Shown here one piece after another: positions 1-8,708 of a stretch of DNA of 64,000 bases; within the stretch, counting starts at the first letter, position 1; every line of letters starts with the position of its first letter. Made by a program: the position numbers and the translations under genes. Source of the stretch: Carboxylicivirga linearis (GTDB lineage: Bacteria; Bacteroidota; Bacteroidia; Bacteroidales; Marinilabiliaceae). The notes under the pieces are model-generated. The model saw only the letters and a list, made by a program, of their open reading frames with translations. It made no database searches and was not told where the DNA came from. The DNA lies in contig NZ_JAGUCO010000002.1 in assembly GCF_018271995.1 (NCBI RefSeq), positions 1 through 64,000 on the forward strand, given 5' to 3'.

Positions 1-70
1 TTCCGAACAGAGAAGTTAAGCCCGGCAGCGCCGATGGTACTGCGTAGAAGTGGGAGAGTAGGTCGCCGCC
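1..70 (+). rRNA. rrf: 5S ribosomal RNA, 3' part
   Basis: The first 70 bases match the 3' two-thirds of a bacterial 5S rRNA: the conserved CCGAACAGAGAAGTTAAGC-type core, the GATGGTACTGC segment and the closing GGGAGAGTAGGTCGCCGCC. The 5' part lies outside the window, so this is the tail of an rRNA operon read on the plus strand. A rho-independent terminator follows within 15 bases. Confidence 0.95.
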
Positions 71-81
71 CTTTTTTTAAG

Positions 82-117
82 AAACCCGTTGTTCAATCAT
101 GAGCAACGGTTTTTTTT
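82..117 (+). terminator. rho-independent terminator of the rRNA operon
   Basis: A 9-bp stem (CCGTTGTTC pairing with GAGCAACGG, one G-U pair) closes a short AATCAT loop and is followed by a run of eight T. It lies directly after the 5S gene, as expected for the end of an rrn transcript. Confidence 0.85.
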
Positions 118-206
118 GTGTTAATAGCTTACCGTTTCTTTCTAAAAAATCGCTGGATAATCTCTTTGCATTCTTCTTCCATTATTCCTTTTGTTATTTG
201 TCTTGT
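93..206 (-). pseudogene. remnant of a TadA-like nucleoside/tRNA adenosine deaminase C-terminus
   Basis: Reading the minus strand from 206 downward gives a short open stretch containing ITKGIMEEECKEIIQRFLER. From memory this aligns with the C-terminal helix region of tRNA adenosine deaminase TadA (pattern ITxGIxxxEC, then F and R). An in-frame TAA at 209-207 interrupts the frame just upstream. The preceding codons still include an NH pair that could match the TadA 'NHR' segment, then more stops follow. No catalytic HAE or PCxxC motif is present. The stretch runs into the rrn terminator and stops at 95-93. I infer a decayed gene end, possibly left by rearrangement beside the rRNA operon. Chance similarity is possible because only about 25 residues match. 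Confidence 0.35.
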
Positions 207-209
207 TTA

Positions 210-516
210 ATTGTGATTTGTATCATTTGACGTATAAAAGTGTAAGTTAATTTCATTATGTAATAATTATATGTAAGTAAAAACTCTGTATATTTGATTA
301 ATTTTTATGGTTTTACTTTTAAAACTTAACTTATTATTCATTTTTCTTCTATAATTACACTAAATATTAACTATTGGTAATACAGATAGTTAGCATGTAA
401 TTTTTAAATCTTTAATAGTCTAATCAATTGATCTTTAACCTTAAGAAACGGTAAAGATCTGCTGTAAAACAATGTTTTTTTACTTGAAAAAATGAGGTAA
501 AAGTGCGATAACTTCC
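210..516. other. AT-rich intergenic region, no gene seen
   Basis: Between the deaminase remnant and the epimerase promoter the sequence is very AT-rich, with stops in all frames. I saw no tRNA-like fold, no convincing hairpin with a T-run and no small ORF worth calling. Confidence 0.5.
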
Positions 517-524
517 TACTTTTG
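517..524 (+). promoter_or_regulatory. -7 element of the epimerase/decarboxylase operon
   Basis: TACTTTTG fits the Bacteroidota -7 consensus TAnnTTTG and lies 37 bases before the ATG at 561. No well-spaced -33 TTG is visible; the nearest, at 484-486, is too far. The box overlaps an upstream in-frame ATG at 522, which argues that 522 is not the translation start. Confidence 0.5.
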
Positions 525-560
525 TTTTTTATTTATTTATTAAACAATAAATTATTAAGC

Positions 561-971
561 ATGAAACCTACGCATATTGAGCACATTGGTATTGCAGTTA
601 AGAGTTTAGATGAGGCTATTCCGTTCTATGAAAAAGTTTTAGGATTAGAATGTTATGCAGTTGAGGAAGTAGCTGATCAAAAAGTGAAAACTGCCTTTTT
701 TATGGTTGGTCAAACAAAGATAGAGTTATTGGAGTCGACAGATCCAGAAGGTCCGATCGGTAAATTCCTTGAGAAAAAAGGAGAAGGTATTCATCATATG
801 GCATTTGCTGTTGAAAACCTTGCTGAGAAACTAACTTTAGCTGAGGAAAGAGGTATTCGTTTAATTGATAAAACACCTCGTAAAGGAGCAGAAGGACTAA
901 ATATTGGCTTCTTACACCCTAAGTCAACCTTCGGTGTTTTAACTGAACTTTGCGAAGACCCTAATAAATAA
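561..971 (+). CDS. mce: methylmalonyl-CoA epimerase
   Basis: A 136-residue protein of the vicinal oxygen chelate fold that interconverts (R)- and (S)-methylmalonyl-CoA, linking B12-dependent mutase to the decarboxylase encoded next to it. The N-terminus carries HIEHIGIAV with the expected metal ligand His8. A second βαβββ module holds the IHHMAF motif (second His ligand) and ends with a conserved Glu in LTELCE. The length is normal for the family. I start at the ATG at 561 rather than 522 because the 13 extra residues are not family-like and the upstream ATG sits inside the -7 promoter box. It is the first gene of a five-gene run; mmdA follows after 29 bases. Confidence 0.93.
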   Translation: MKPTHIEHIGIAVKSLDEAIPFYEKVLGLECYAVEEVADQKVKTAFFMVGQTKIELLESTDPEGPIGKFLEKKGEGIHHMAFAVENLAEKLTLAEERGIRLIDKTPRKGAEGLNIGFLHPKSTFGVLTELCEDPNK

Positions 972-1000
972 TCCACCACCACTTTAATTTACCTTTTAAT

Positions 1001-2560
1001 ATGTCAACTCAAGATAAAGTAAATAAGTTAATCGACCTGCGCACACAAGCAAAGCTTGGCGGGGGAGAGAAACGGATCGAAAAACAACATTCGCAGGGAA
1101 AAATGACAGCTCGCGAACGTATTGAAATGCTACTGGATGAAGGTTCTTTTGAAGAACTTGATATGTTTGTTACCCACCGTTGTACAAATTTCTCGATGGA
1201 AGAGAAGAAATTTTTGGGAGATGGTGTGGTTACAGGTCATGGAACCATTGATGGACGTGTTGTTTACGTGTACGCACAAGATTTTACTGTTTTTGGAGGA
1301 TCATTGTCTGAAACAATGGCCTTGAAGATTTGTAAGATTATGGATATGGCAATGAAAGTTGGAGCTCCTGTTATAGGGGTCAACGATTCTGGAGGTGCTC
1401 GTATTCAGGAAGGGGTTACTTCTCTGGCTGGATACGCTGAAATATTTGAACGTAATATTTTAGCTTCAGGCGTTATTCCACAAATTTCAGCCATTTTCGG
1501 CCCTTGTGCGGGAGGTGCTGTTTATTCTCCGGCATTAACTGACTTTATCATGATGACTGAAGATACTTCATACATGTTCGTTACAGGTCCTAAAGTTGTT
1601 AAAACAGTAACCGGTGAGGATATATCTGTTGAGGATTTAGGAGGTGCTAATGTTCATGCTTCAAAATCGGGAGTATCACATTTTAAGGTAGAAAACGAGG
1701 AAGAAGGTATTCTTTTAATTAGAAAGTTAATATCCTATCTTCCTCAAAACAATATGGAAGAACCTCCTGTAATAGAGTGTAATGATCCTATTGATCGTTT
1801 GGATGATCAGTTAAATTCTATTGTTCCTGATAATCCAAATTTACCTTACAATATGAAGGAGGTAATCTTCTCTATTGCTGATGATGGTGAGTTTTTAGAA
1901 GTTCATCGTAATTATGCAAAAAATATTATAACAGGATTTTGTCGTTTAGACGGACAATCGGTTGGAGTAGTTGCTAATCAACCCAACTTTTTAGCGGGAG
2001 TTTTAGATTGCGATGCTTCACGCAAAGCTGCTCGTTTTGTTAGAATGTGTGATGCTTTTAATATTCCTATTTTAACATTGGTTGATGTTCCCGGATTCTT
2101 GCCTGGTTCAGGTCAGGAATATGCCGGTATTATAACTCACGGAGCTAAACTGATGTTCGCTTATGGTGAAGCTACAGTGCCAAAAGTAACTGTCACCATC
2201 CGTAAATCATACGGTGGTGCGCACGATGTAATGTCGTGCAAGCAGTTAAGAGGAGACTTTAACTATGCTTGGCCAATGGCTGAAATTGCTGTGATGGGAG
2301 CTAAAGGAGCCATCGAAGTATTAGAAGGAAGAGCTGTTTCAAAATTAGAAACGGACGAAGAAAAAGCAGCCTATATTCAAAAGAAAACAGATGAATATGA
2401 AGATGCTTTTGCTAATCCATATCAGGCAGCTGCATATGGCTACATTGATGATGTTATTGAACCACGTAATACACGGTTCAGAATAATTCGTGCATTCCAG
2501 AACTTACAAACTAAGAAGGTAACCAATCCTCCGAAGAAACATTCTAATATTCCACTTTAA
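1001..2560 (+). CDS. mmdA: methylmalonyl-CoA decarboxylase, carboxyltransferase (alpha) subunit
   Basis: A 519-residue acyl-CoA carboxyltransferase of the propionyl-CoA carboxylase beta/MmdA family, with the two crotonase-like halves expected at this length. The N-half has the GGARIQEGV and [17 protein letters not shown] signatures. The C-half has [13 protein letters not shown], followed by the acyl-CoA/biotin site around [12 protein letters not shown]. It moves the carboxyl group of methylmalonyl-CoA onto the biotin of the carrier subunit. The genes that follow encode an OadG-like subunit, a biotin carrier and a sodium-pump beta subunit, and no biotin carboxylase is present. That points to the sodium-translocating decarboxylase rather than an ATP-driven carboxylase. 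Confidence 0.93.
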   Translation: MSTQDKVNKLIDLRTQAKLGGGEKRIEKQHSQGKMTARERIEMLLDEGSFEELDMFVTHRCTNFSMEEKKFLGDGVVTGHGTIDGRVVYVYAQDFTVFGGSLSETMALKICKIMDMAMKVGAPVIGVNDSGGARIQEGVTSLAGYAEIFERNILASGVIPQISAIFGPCAGGAVYSPALTDFIMMTEDTSYMFVTGPKVVKTVTGEDISVEDLGGANVHASKSGVSHFKVENEEEGILLIRKLISYLPQNNMEEPPVIECNDPIDRLDDQLNSIVPDNPNLPYNMKEVIFSIADDGEFLEVHRNYAKNIITGFCRLDGQSVGVVANQPNFLAGVLDCDASRKAARFVRMCDAFNIPILTLVDVPGFLPGSGQEYAGIITHGAKLMFAYGEATVPKVTVTIRKSYGGAHDVMSCKQLRGDFNYAWPMAEIAVMGAKGAIEVLEGRAVSKLETDEEKAAYIQKKTDEYEDAFANPYQAAAYGYIDDVIEPRNTRFRIIRAFQNLQTKKVTNPPKKHSNIPL

Positions 2561-2571
2561 TCTACTTACAT

Positions 2572-2928
2572 ATGAGTTTATATTTTGTTGATTCAATGAC
2601 GTGGACTATTACTGTGTTAGGATGGTTTATCGTATTTGTTGCATTAGTCTTTCTTATTGGAGTTTTCCTTACGGTTCCAAAAATTTTAAATTGGGGTGCC
2701 AATCGCGATTTGAAAAGGAAAAAAGGAGCTGAACAAGTAGAGTTAAAAGATAAGAAGGTAATATTAACCGGAGAGACAAATGCTGCTATTGCAATGGCAC
2801 TTCACTTGTATTTTAATGAAATGCATGACGAAGAAAGTAATGTTATAACCATTAAAGAGGTTAAAAGACGTTATTCGCCCTGGAGTTCTAAAGTGTATGG
2901 TTTTAATAATGTTAATTTCCCTAGATAA
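2572..2928 (+). CDS. OadG-like gamma/delta subunit of the decarboxylase sodium pump
   Basis: A small 118-residue protein with one strong N-terminal membrane segment (about residues 10-38) followed by a charged cytoplasmic tail, the layout of OadG/MmdD subunits that assemble the carboxyltransferase with the membrane pump. The tail contains a helical segment around residues 63-85 and ends with a basic, aromatic stretch (RRYSPWSSK). It lies 11 bases after mmdA and 32 bases before the biotin carrier gene, clearly in one operon. Sequence conservation in this family is weak, so the call rests on size, topology and position. Confidence 0.8.
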   Translation: MSLYFVDSMTWTITVLGWFIVFVALVFLIGVFLTVPKILNWGANRDLKRKKGAEQVELKDKKVILTGETNAAIAMALHLYFNEMHDEESNVITIKEVKRRYSPWSSKVYGFNNVNFPR

Positions 2929-2960
2929 GGAAACTTATTGATGGAAATAAAAATGTAGCT

Positions 2961-3386
2961 ATGAAGAAATTTGAATTTACCATTAGAGGTAATAAATATC
3001 AGGTTAGGGTTAAAGATATTGAAGATAACCTTGCAACAATAGAAGTAAACGGATCTCAATATGAAGTCGAGATTCATCAGGAAGTAAAAAAAGCTAAAAC
3101 ACCACGATTGGTGCGCAAAGAAGTGCAGCGTCAGCCGGGTGAAGGATTTATCACCAAAAAATCAACTGGAGGAGCTGCGAAAGTATTAGCACCACTTCCT
3201 GGTAATATTTTCAAAGTATTAGTTGGAGCAGGTGATGCAGTTAAAAAAGGAGATGTCCTTTTGGTTATGGAGGCCATGAAAATGGAAAACAATGTGTTGG
3301 CTGAAAAAGAAGGAACAATAGCCTCTGTAAAAGTTTCTGTTGGGGACGCAGTGTTACAAAACGATGTTTTAATTGAAATGGAATAA
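2961..3386 (+). CDS. mmdC: biotin carboxyl carrier subunit of methylmalonyl-CoA decarboxylase
   Basis: A 141-residue biotinyl protein. The C-terminal domain (about residues 73-141) is a lipoyl/biotinyl barrel with the canonical EAMKM tetrapeptide at 104-108, making Lys107 the biotinylation site. The N-terminal half has a short β-rich segment similar to the carrier domain of acyl-CoA carboxylases, and a Lys/Arg/Pro-rich linker (about 42-70) joins the two. The carrier shuttles CO2 from MmdA to the membrane beta subunit. It is the fourth gene of the operon, 63 bases before the beta subunit. Confidence 0.92.
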   Translation: MKKFEFTIRGNKYQVRVKDIEDNLATIEVNGSQYEVEIHQEVKKAKTPRLVRKEVQRQPGEGFITKKSTGGAAKVLAPLPGNIFKVLVGAGDAVKKGDVLLVMEAMKMENNVLAEKEGTIASVKVSVGDAVLQNDVLIEME

Positions 3387-3449
3387 GTTCCATTCACTCC
3401 GGATTGAATATTTGGAGAATGTAACAATTCAAAACAAAAGAATTTAAGT

Positions 3450-4712
3450 ATGAAAAGATTTGTAACACTATTAGGAGTTTTTGCCATATTATTAAGCTTG
3501 CAGTTTGTTGGGGGAGGCTTTGAAGCCTTAGGACAAGTTGTTGGTGAGGGTGCAGGATTTCAGGGAGGTCCGTTAGATGGGTTAATGCAATTCTGGAGTA
3601 AAACAGGCTTCTACAATATTGAATTCACCAATGTTGTTATGATTGGAGTTGGTTTGTTTTTTATATTTCTAGCTATTAAATATGATTATGAACCGTTATT
3701 GTTAGTGCCTATTGGTACCGGTATTTTAATTGGAAATGTGCCTTTTGTAACTGGAAACTTAATTGGTATATATGAAAAAGGATCAGTCCTGAATTATTTG
3801 TATTTTGGAGTTGAGAAAGGGGTATATCCACCTCTTATATTTTTAGGAATTGGCGCAATGACCGATTTTTCATCTTTAATCTCCAATCCTAAACTTATGA
3901 TTTTGGGAGCCGCTGCACAGGTTGGTATTTTTGCCACCTTCCTAGGTGCTTCAGCGTTAGGTTTTACACCAGCAGAAGCAGGTGCAATTGGTATTATTGG
4001 TGGTGCTGATGGACCAACAGCTATCTTCTTATCATCAAAATTATCACCTCATTTGATGGGGGCTATCGCTATTGCAGCCTATTCTTACATGGCTTTAGTG
4101 CCGGTTATTCAGCCACCTATTATGCGGTTAATTATTCCTAAAAAAGAAAGATTAATTAAAATGAAACCGCCAAGAGCAGTTTCTAAGACCGAAAAAATAT
4201 TATTCCCAATTATTGGCTTACTATTAACTACCTTTATATCACCTTCTGCGTTACCATTATTAGGTATGCTGTTCTTTGGAAATTTATTAAAAGAATCAGG
4301 TGTTACAGAACGTTTAGCTGATACCGCAAGGAATGCTTTAATTAATATTATTACGATACTATTAGGGGTAACCGTAGGTGCATCTACTCAGGCTGATTAC
4401 TTTTTGACAACTGATTCATTAAAGATTTTTGGTCTTGGTGCTGTATCGTTTATGGTCGCAACAGCAGGAGGTTTGTTGTTTGCCCGAATTATGAATCTAT
4501 TTCTAAGAAAGGAAAACAAAATAAATCCTTTAATTGGAGCGGCTGGGGTTTCAGCGGTTCCTGACTCAGCCAGGGTTGTACAGCATGAGGGATTGAAAAA
4601 TGATCCAAACAACCATTTATTAATGCATGCTATGGCGCCAAATGTATCTGGAGTTATAGGATCGGCTGTTGCAGCAGGTATATTACTTGCATTTTTATCT
4701 CAGGGAGTATAG
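3450..4712 (+). CDS. mmdB: sodium ion-translocating decarboxylase, beta subunit
   Basis: A 420-residue polytopic membrane protein of the OadB/MmdB/GcdB family that decarboxylates carboxybiotin and pumps Na+ outward. The hallmark GGADGPTAIFLSS segment is present, and its Asp187 corresponds to the essential aspartate of the family. A second conserved region, including GASTQADYFL and the C-terminal AAGVSAVPDSARVV and HAMAPNVSGVIGSA stretches, also matches. The N-terminus has an extra hydrophobic, Gly-rich segment (residues 1-35) that looks like a signal or additional membrane helix. It is the last gene of the operon; a rho-independent terminator lies 20 bases after the stop. Confidence 0.93.
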   Translation: MKRFVTLLGVFAILLSLQFVGGGFEALGQVVGEGAGFQGGPLDGLMQFWSKTGFYNIEFTNVVMIGVGLFFIFLAIKYDYEPLLLVPIGTGILIGNVPFVTGNLIGIYEKGSVLNYLYFGVEKGVYPPLIFLGIGAMTDFSSLISNPKLMILGAAAQVGIFATFLGASALGFTPAEAGAIGIIGGADGPTAIFLSSKLSPHLMGAIAIAAYSYMALVPVIQPPIMRLIIPKKERLIKMKPPRAVSKTEKILFPIIGLLLTTFISPSALPLLGMLFFGNLLKESGVTERLADTARNALINIITILLGVTVGASTQADYFLTTDSLKIFGLGAVSFMVATAGGLLFARIMNLFLRKENKINPLIGAAGVSAVPDSARVVQHEGLKNDPNNHLLMHAMAPNVSGVIGSAVAAGILLAFLSQGV

Positions 4713-4732
4713 CAAATCTCAATCTATAATAT

Positions 4733-4762
4733 AAAGCAGTTCAGTTTTGAGCTGCTTTTTTT
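4733..4762 (+). terminator. rho-independent terminator after the decarboxylase operon
   Basis: AAAGCAGTTCA pairs with TGAGCTGCTTT (one G-U) around a short GTTT loop, followed by a run of T. It ends the mce-mmd operon. Confidence 0.85.
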
Positions 4763-4990
4763 GTGTCTTATGAATAAATAAATATTAAAGGTATAAAAGT
4801 TAATTATATTCAATTTTATCACTAAAAAGGTATAGTTCTATTACTATCTGAAAGTTGATAGATGATCCAATAATTTACAGTTTGAAGTTGTTTTTTTTGT
4901 GGAATGCTAGTGGTAATTCTACTAGAAAGACAAAGTAAAGTCTTGTAATATACTGCAAAAGAGATGTATAACAAAAATTAACAATAATAT
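4763..4990. other. AT-rich spacer upstream of the SusC promoters, no gene seen
   Basis: No ORF with coding character and no RNA fold that I could support. A T8 tract occurs at about 4890-4897 without a convincing stem. Confidence 0.4.
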
Positions 4991-4997
4991 ATAAAAA

Positions 4998-5029
4998 TTT
5001 TGTATTATATATCTAAAATTCTATATTTG
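4998..5029 (+). promoter_or_regulatory. SusC promoter P1 (TTTTG-N19-TATATTTG)
   Basis: TTTTG at 4998-5002 and TATATTTG at 5022-5029 are separated by 19 bases, an excellent match to the Bacteroidota primary sigma consensus. Transcription would start near 5036, giving a leader of about 390 nt before susC. Confidence 0.75.
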
Positions 5030-5108
5030 TATATAGTAAAACCAAAACGTCTTATTGTTGTTAATGAAATAAGATGATTAGTAATAAATCGATATTTTAT
5101 TATTAAAA

Positions 5109-5139
5109 TTTGTATTGAATTGTGATTTTATTATTTTTG
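5109..5139 (+). promoter_or_regulatory. SusC promoter P2 (TTTG-N19-TATTTTTG)
   Basis: TTTG at 5109-5112 and TATTTTTG at 5132-5139, again spaced by exactly 19 bases. Transcription would start near 5146 and leave a leader of about 280 nt. It lies 110 bases downstream of P1 in the same orientation. Confidence 0.7.
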
Positions 5140-5201
5140 TGTCATTAATCGCCAAAGAAGAACTAGAGTTTATTAATTAATTTTAACAACTAAACAAACA
5201 C

Positions 5202-5230
5202 CTTTATCGCCATTATTAATTTAAACCTTT
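5202..5230 (+). repeat. direct repeat, copy 1, in the SusC leader
   Basis: This 29-base segment matches 5391-5419 at 26 of 29 positions (common core ATTATTAA-TTAAACCTTT). Each copy directly precedes an ATG: copy 1 is 5 bases before the 19-codon ORF at 5236, copy 2 is 6 bases before susC. The duplicated block is therefore probably a translation-initiation region. Confidence 0.75.
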
Positions 5231-5235
5231 AATCA

Positions 5236-5295
5236 ATGAAAGAAAGAAATCGCCAAAATATTTCACAAAAACCAATTCGGTTTAGAAAGCAATAG
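5236..5295 (+). CDS. 19-codon leader ORF upstream of SusC
   Basis: An ATG five bases after the first leader repeat opens MKERNRQNISQKPIRFRKQ and stops at TAG. The peptide is strongly basic. The same A/T-rich initiation sequence precedes susC, so this ORF is likely to be translated. From memory, short basic proteins with an RFR-x-W type motif occur upstream of some Bacteroidota TonB receptors. Reading through the TAG gives about 21 further codons before the next stop, so this may be a truncated member of that group. A regulatory (leader peptide) role is inference only. The stop codon falls at the left arm of a perfect hairpin at 5293-5314. Confidence 0.4.
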   Translation: MKERNRQNISQKPIRFRKQ

Positions 5296-5314
5296 CTATA
5301 TAGTCATATAGCTA
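5293..5314 (+). other. perfect hairpin in the SusC leader RNA
   Basis: TAGCTATAT and ATATAGCTA form a 9-bp stem with an AGTC loop, overlapping the stop codon of the leader ORF. There is no T-run behind it, so it does not look like a complete intrinsic terminator. A second dyad, AATGCAT-ATA-ATGCATT, follows at 5348-5364. Both lie in the transcribed leader and could be structural or regulatory. Confidence 0.45.
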
Positions 5315-5390
5315 CTTCCTTTAAAATTATTTATTTCAATTTGATAGAATGCATATAATGCATTTTACGGTGAATTGTAGTATAATATTT

Positions 5391-5419
5391 CTTTATCACT
5401 ATTATTAACTTAAACCTTT
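5391..5419 (+). repeat. direct repeat, copy 2, at the SusC start
   Basis: Second copy of the 29-base element seen at 5202-5230, ending six bases before the susC ATG. Confidence 0.75.
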
Positions 5420-5425
5420 TGTTTT

Positions 5426-8400
5426 ATGCGCAGATTAGCATTAATCATGTCCTTGCTATTATTTGCAGGACTGAACGCAATGTTTGCTCAGACAACAACA
5501 ATCACAGGTACAGTCACAGATACAGAAAGTGGCGAACCAATACCTGGTGTTTCCGTTGTTGTTAGAGGAACAACTATTGGTACTATTACTCGTGTTGACG
5601 GAACTTATTCGTTAAGTGTTCCGGAAGACGCGACGAATCTTTTGTATTCATTCGTAGGAATGAAAACTCAAGATGTTTTAATTGAAGGACGTTCTGAAAT
5701 CAATGTTGTTATGGTTTCTGAAGCTGTTGGAGTGGATGAAGTTGTAGTAACAGCTCTAGGTATTTCCAGAGAGAAAAAGTCTTTGGGATATGCTACTCAA
5801 GAAGTAGCAGGAGATGATATCAGTGCTGTAAAAGGTAATGCCAACTTTGCAAATGCTCTTTCGGGGCGTGCATCTGGTGTTCAGATTAGAACCAATAATA
5901 ACTTTGGTGGATCAACCAACGTTGTTATTCGTGGTACTACTTCATTAACAGGTAATAATCAGGCATTATTCGTAGTAGATGGTGTGCCTATCAACAATGA
6001 TAACAGGAACACCGCTGCTCAAAGAGGAGGAAGTACTGGTTATGACTACGGTAATGCAGCAGCTGATATTAACCCTGAAGACATTGAAAGTATTAATGTT
6101 TTGAAAGGTGCAGCAGCAACTTCACTTTATGGTTCTCGTGCTTCTAACGGAGTTGTTATGATTACTACAAAATCAGGAAAGAAAAGAGATGGATTTGGTG
6201 TTACTATAAATAGTGGTGTTACTATTGGTAATATTGATAAATCTACATTTATTAGTTATCAGGATAAATATGGAGCTGGTTATGGACCATATTATGGATC
6301 TACTGGTTACTTCGAAGATGCAGATATTGATGGTGACGGTAATTTGGATTTTGTTGTTCCAACATATGATGATGGTTCTTTTGGTGGTAAATTTGATCCA
6401 AACTTAGAGGTTTATCATTGGGATTCTTTTGTACCTGAGTCAGCTAATTATGGCAAAAAGTATGCTTGGCAAGCCGCAAAGAATACGCCTGTTGAATTTT
6501 TCGAACAGGAAATCACTTATACGAATAGTGTAAATATTGATGGTGCATCTGATAAGGGAAGTTTTAGATTGGGTTATACTAATTTCAAAACCAATGGAGT
6601 GTTGCCTAATAGTGAGATGTTGAAGCATAATGTATCTTTCAAAGGTATTCATAATTTCAATGATAAGTTAAGAGCCGATGTTGGGGTAAATTACATTAAC
6701 CAAAGTACCACCGGACGTAACTCTACTGGATATAGTGATAACCTTATGTCGCAATTCCGTCAATGGTGGCAAGTTAATGTTGACATCAAAGAACAGGAAC
6801 GTCTTTATAATAAAACTGGTAGAAATGTAACATGGAACCAGAATGCTCCATGGGACGGTGATTTATCTCCACTTTATTGGGATAACCCTTATTGGTCAAG
6901 ATATAAAAACTATCAGACAGATAGTAGAAATCGTTTAATTGGTTTTGCTCAATTAGCGTATGATTTAACCAAAGGGTTGAAGTTAACGGCAAAAGCTTCG
7001 GTTGATACCTATAGTGAACTTCAGGAAGAAAGAAGAGCTGTCGGTAGTGTATCGGCTCCTTTTGGTTTGTTGAGATCAGATGAAGGATCTGGATATCAAA
7101 GGTATAATAGAAACTTTAGTGAGTATAACTACGATGTGTTCCTTAATTTCAATAAAGACTTAACAGAAGACTTTAATTTAAATGGAATTGCTGGTTTAAA
7201 TATTCGTAAAGAAAAAACAGAGGCTATTCGTGCTTCAACTAATGGAGGTTTGGTAGTACCAAATTTATATTCTTTAAGTAACTCAGTATCAACTCCTCCA
7301 ACACCAGCGGAATTCTTATCAGAAAAAGAAGTACAAGGTTATTATGTAAATGCTTCTGTTGGATTTAAAAACTTAGCTTTCGTTGAAGGTTCATATCGTT
7401 ATGATATTTCTTCAGCTCTTCCTAAGGATAACAGGGCATATGGGTATTATTCAGTATCTGGTAGCTTCTTGTTTAATCGTGTATTGATGGCAGATTGGCT
7501 AAATTTAGGTAAGATCAGACTTAACTATGCAGAAGTAGGTAACGACTTACCAGCACTTAATGTTTATGATACTTATGCTAAGCCTGATAACTTTGGTAGT
7601 TCTACTTTATTCTCTGTTGATAGTAGAAAGAATAATGAAGGGCTTAAACCAGAGAAAACAAAAAGTATTGAACTAGGGCTTGAGATGAGAGCTTTAAACA
7701 ATCGTGTTGGATTTGATTTTGCCACTTATAAAACTAATACCTTTAATCAATTAATTCCTTCAGATTTAACACCAGCTACAGGCTATAGCAGTAAATGGGT
7801 TAATGCAGGAGAAGTAGAAAATAAAGGTATTGAATTAGGAATTGATGGTAAGCCTGTTGTGGCAGGTGATTTCGATTGGGAAATACGTGTTAACTGGAGT
7901 AGAAACCGTAGTGAGGTTAAAGAATTATTTATTAACCCGGCAACTGGTGAACCTTTGGAAAATATTGTATTGGCATCGTACCAGGGAGGTATAACAGTTA
8001 ATGCTGCTATCGGACAACCATATGGTGTAATGAAAGGTACTGGTTTTAAATATCATGAGAATGGTGGTAAGATTGTAAATGAATCAGGATATTATGTAGC
8101 TGAAGCAAATCAAATTATTGCTGATCCTACTCCAGATTATTTAGCTGGTGTTACTAATACTCTATCTTATAAAAATTTAAGACTTAGCTTCTTAATTGAT
8201 ATGCAAAAAGGAGGAGATGTTTATTCTTTAGATATGCATTATGGTCAAGGTACAGGATTACCTGATTTTACTGCAGGAACTAATGATAAAGGAAATCCAA
8301 TTCGTGATGCAGTTGCTGATGGTGGAGGTATTTTAAATCCTGGAGTTAAAGAGGATGGTACACCAAATGATGTATATGCAAGAGCTGATTATTATGGTGG

Positions 8401-8695
8401 AGCATACTATTGGGGTAATAATTCAAGAAACCCAGCTGCACTTACTGTTTATGATGCTTCATACGTGAAGTTAAGAGATCTAACTTTAACTTATAACTTC
8501 CCTAAGAGTATGTTAGGAAGTGTTGTGAAAGATCTTTCATTAGCTTTTACAGGTAGAAACCTTTGGATCATTCATAAAAATGTTCCTTTTGCTGATCCAG
8601 AATCAGGTTTAAGTTCAGGTAATGCTCAAGGGTATTTATCAGGTTCTTATCCTACAGTAAAACAGTATGGTTTTAACGTAAAAATTGGATTCTAA
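5426..8695 (+). CDS. SusC/RagA-family TonB-linked outer-membrane transporter
   Basis: A 1089-residue outer-membrane receptor. A signal peptide (about 1-21, ending at FAQ) precedes a carboxypeptidase-regulatory-like β-sandwich (ITGTVTDTESGEPIPGVSVVV, about 26-105). A DEVVVTALG motif, typical of the SusC TonB-box region, starts the plug domain, which includes the GVVMITTKSGK segment. The rest is a long 22-strand-type barrel ending in an aromatic C-terminus (NVKIGF). SusC proteins import oligosaccharides or peptides using TonB energy, with a SusD lipoprotein as lid. The SusD gene overlaps the end of this reading frame region and follows at once. No glycoside hydrolase, peptidase or regulator lies beside the pair, so the substrate cannot be guessed. 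Confidence 0.93.
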   Translation: MRRLALIMSLLLFAGLNAMFAQTTTITGTVTDTESGEPIPGVSVVVRGTTIGTITRVDGTYSLSVPEDATNLLYSFVGMKTQDVLIEGRSEINVVMVSEAVGVDEVVVTALGISREKKSLGYATQEVAGDDISAVKGNANFANALSGRASGVQIRTNNNFGGSTNVVIRGTTSLTGNNQALFVVDGVPINNDNRNTAAQRGGSTGYDYGNAAADINPEDIESINVLKGAAATSLYGSRASNGVVMITTKSGKKRDGFGVTINSGVTIGNIDKSTFISYQDKYGAGYGPYYGSTGYFEDADIDGDGNLDFVVPTYDDGSFGGKFDPNLEVYHWDSFVPESANYGKKYAWQAAKNTPVEFFEQEITYTNSVNIDGASDKGSFRLGYTNFKTNGVLPNSEMLKHNVSFKGIHNFNDKLRADVGVNYINQSTTGRNSTGYSDNLMSQFRQWWQVNVDIKEQERLYNKTGRNVTWNQNAPWDGDLSPLYWDNPYWSRYKNYQTDSRNRLIGFAQLAYDLTKGLKLTAKASVDTYSELQEERRAVGSVSAPFGLLRSDEGSGYQRYNRNFSEYNYDVFLNFNKDLTEDFNLNGIAGLNIRKEKTEAIRASTNGGLVVPNLYSLSNSVSTPPTPAEFLSEKEVQGYYVNASVGFKNLAFVEGSYRYDISSALPKDNRAYGYYSVSGSFLFNRVLMADWLNLGKIRLNYAEVGNDLPALNVYDTYAKPDNFGSSTLFSVDSRKNNEGLKPEKTKSIELGLEMRALNNRVGFDFATYKTNTFNQLIPSDLTPATGYSSKWVNAGEVENKGIELGIDGKPVVAGDFDWEIRVNWSRNRSEVKELFINPATGEPLENIVLASYQGGITVNAAIGQPYGVMKGTGFKYHENGGKIVNESGYYVAEANQIIADPTPDYLAGVTNTLSYKNLRLSFLIDMQKGGDVYSLDMHYGQGTGLPDFTAGTNDKGNPIRDAVADGGGILNPGVKEDGTPNDVYARADYYGGAYYWGNNSRNPAALTVYDASYVKLRDLTLTYNFPKSMLGSVVKDLSLAFTGRNLWIIHKNVPFADPESGLSSGNAQGYLSGSYPTVKQYGFNVKIGF

Positions 8696-8708
8696 AAAAA
8701 CTTATCAT

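Noticed and set aside
522-560. Upstream in-frame ATG as start of methylmalonyl-CoA epimerase
   Set aside because: It overlaps the TACTTTTG promoter box and the extra residues are hydrophobic and not family-like.
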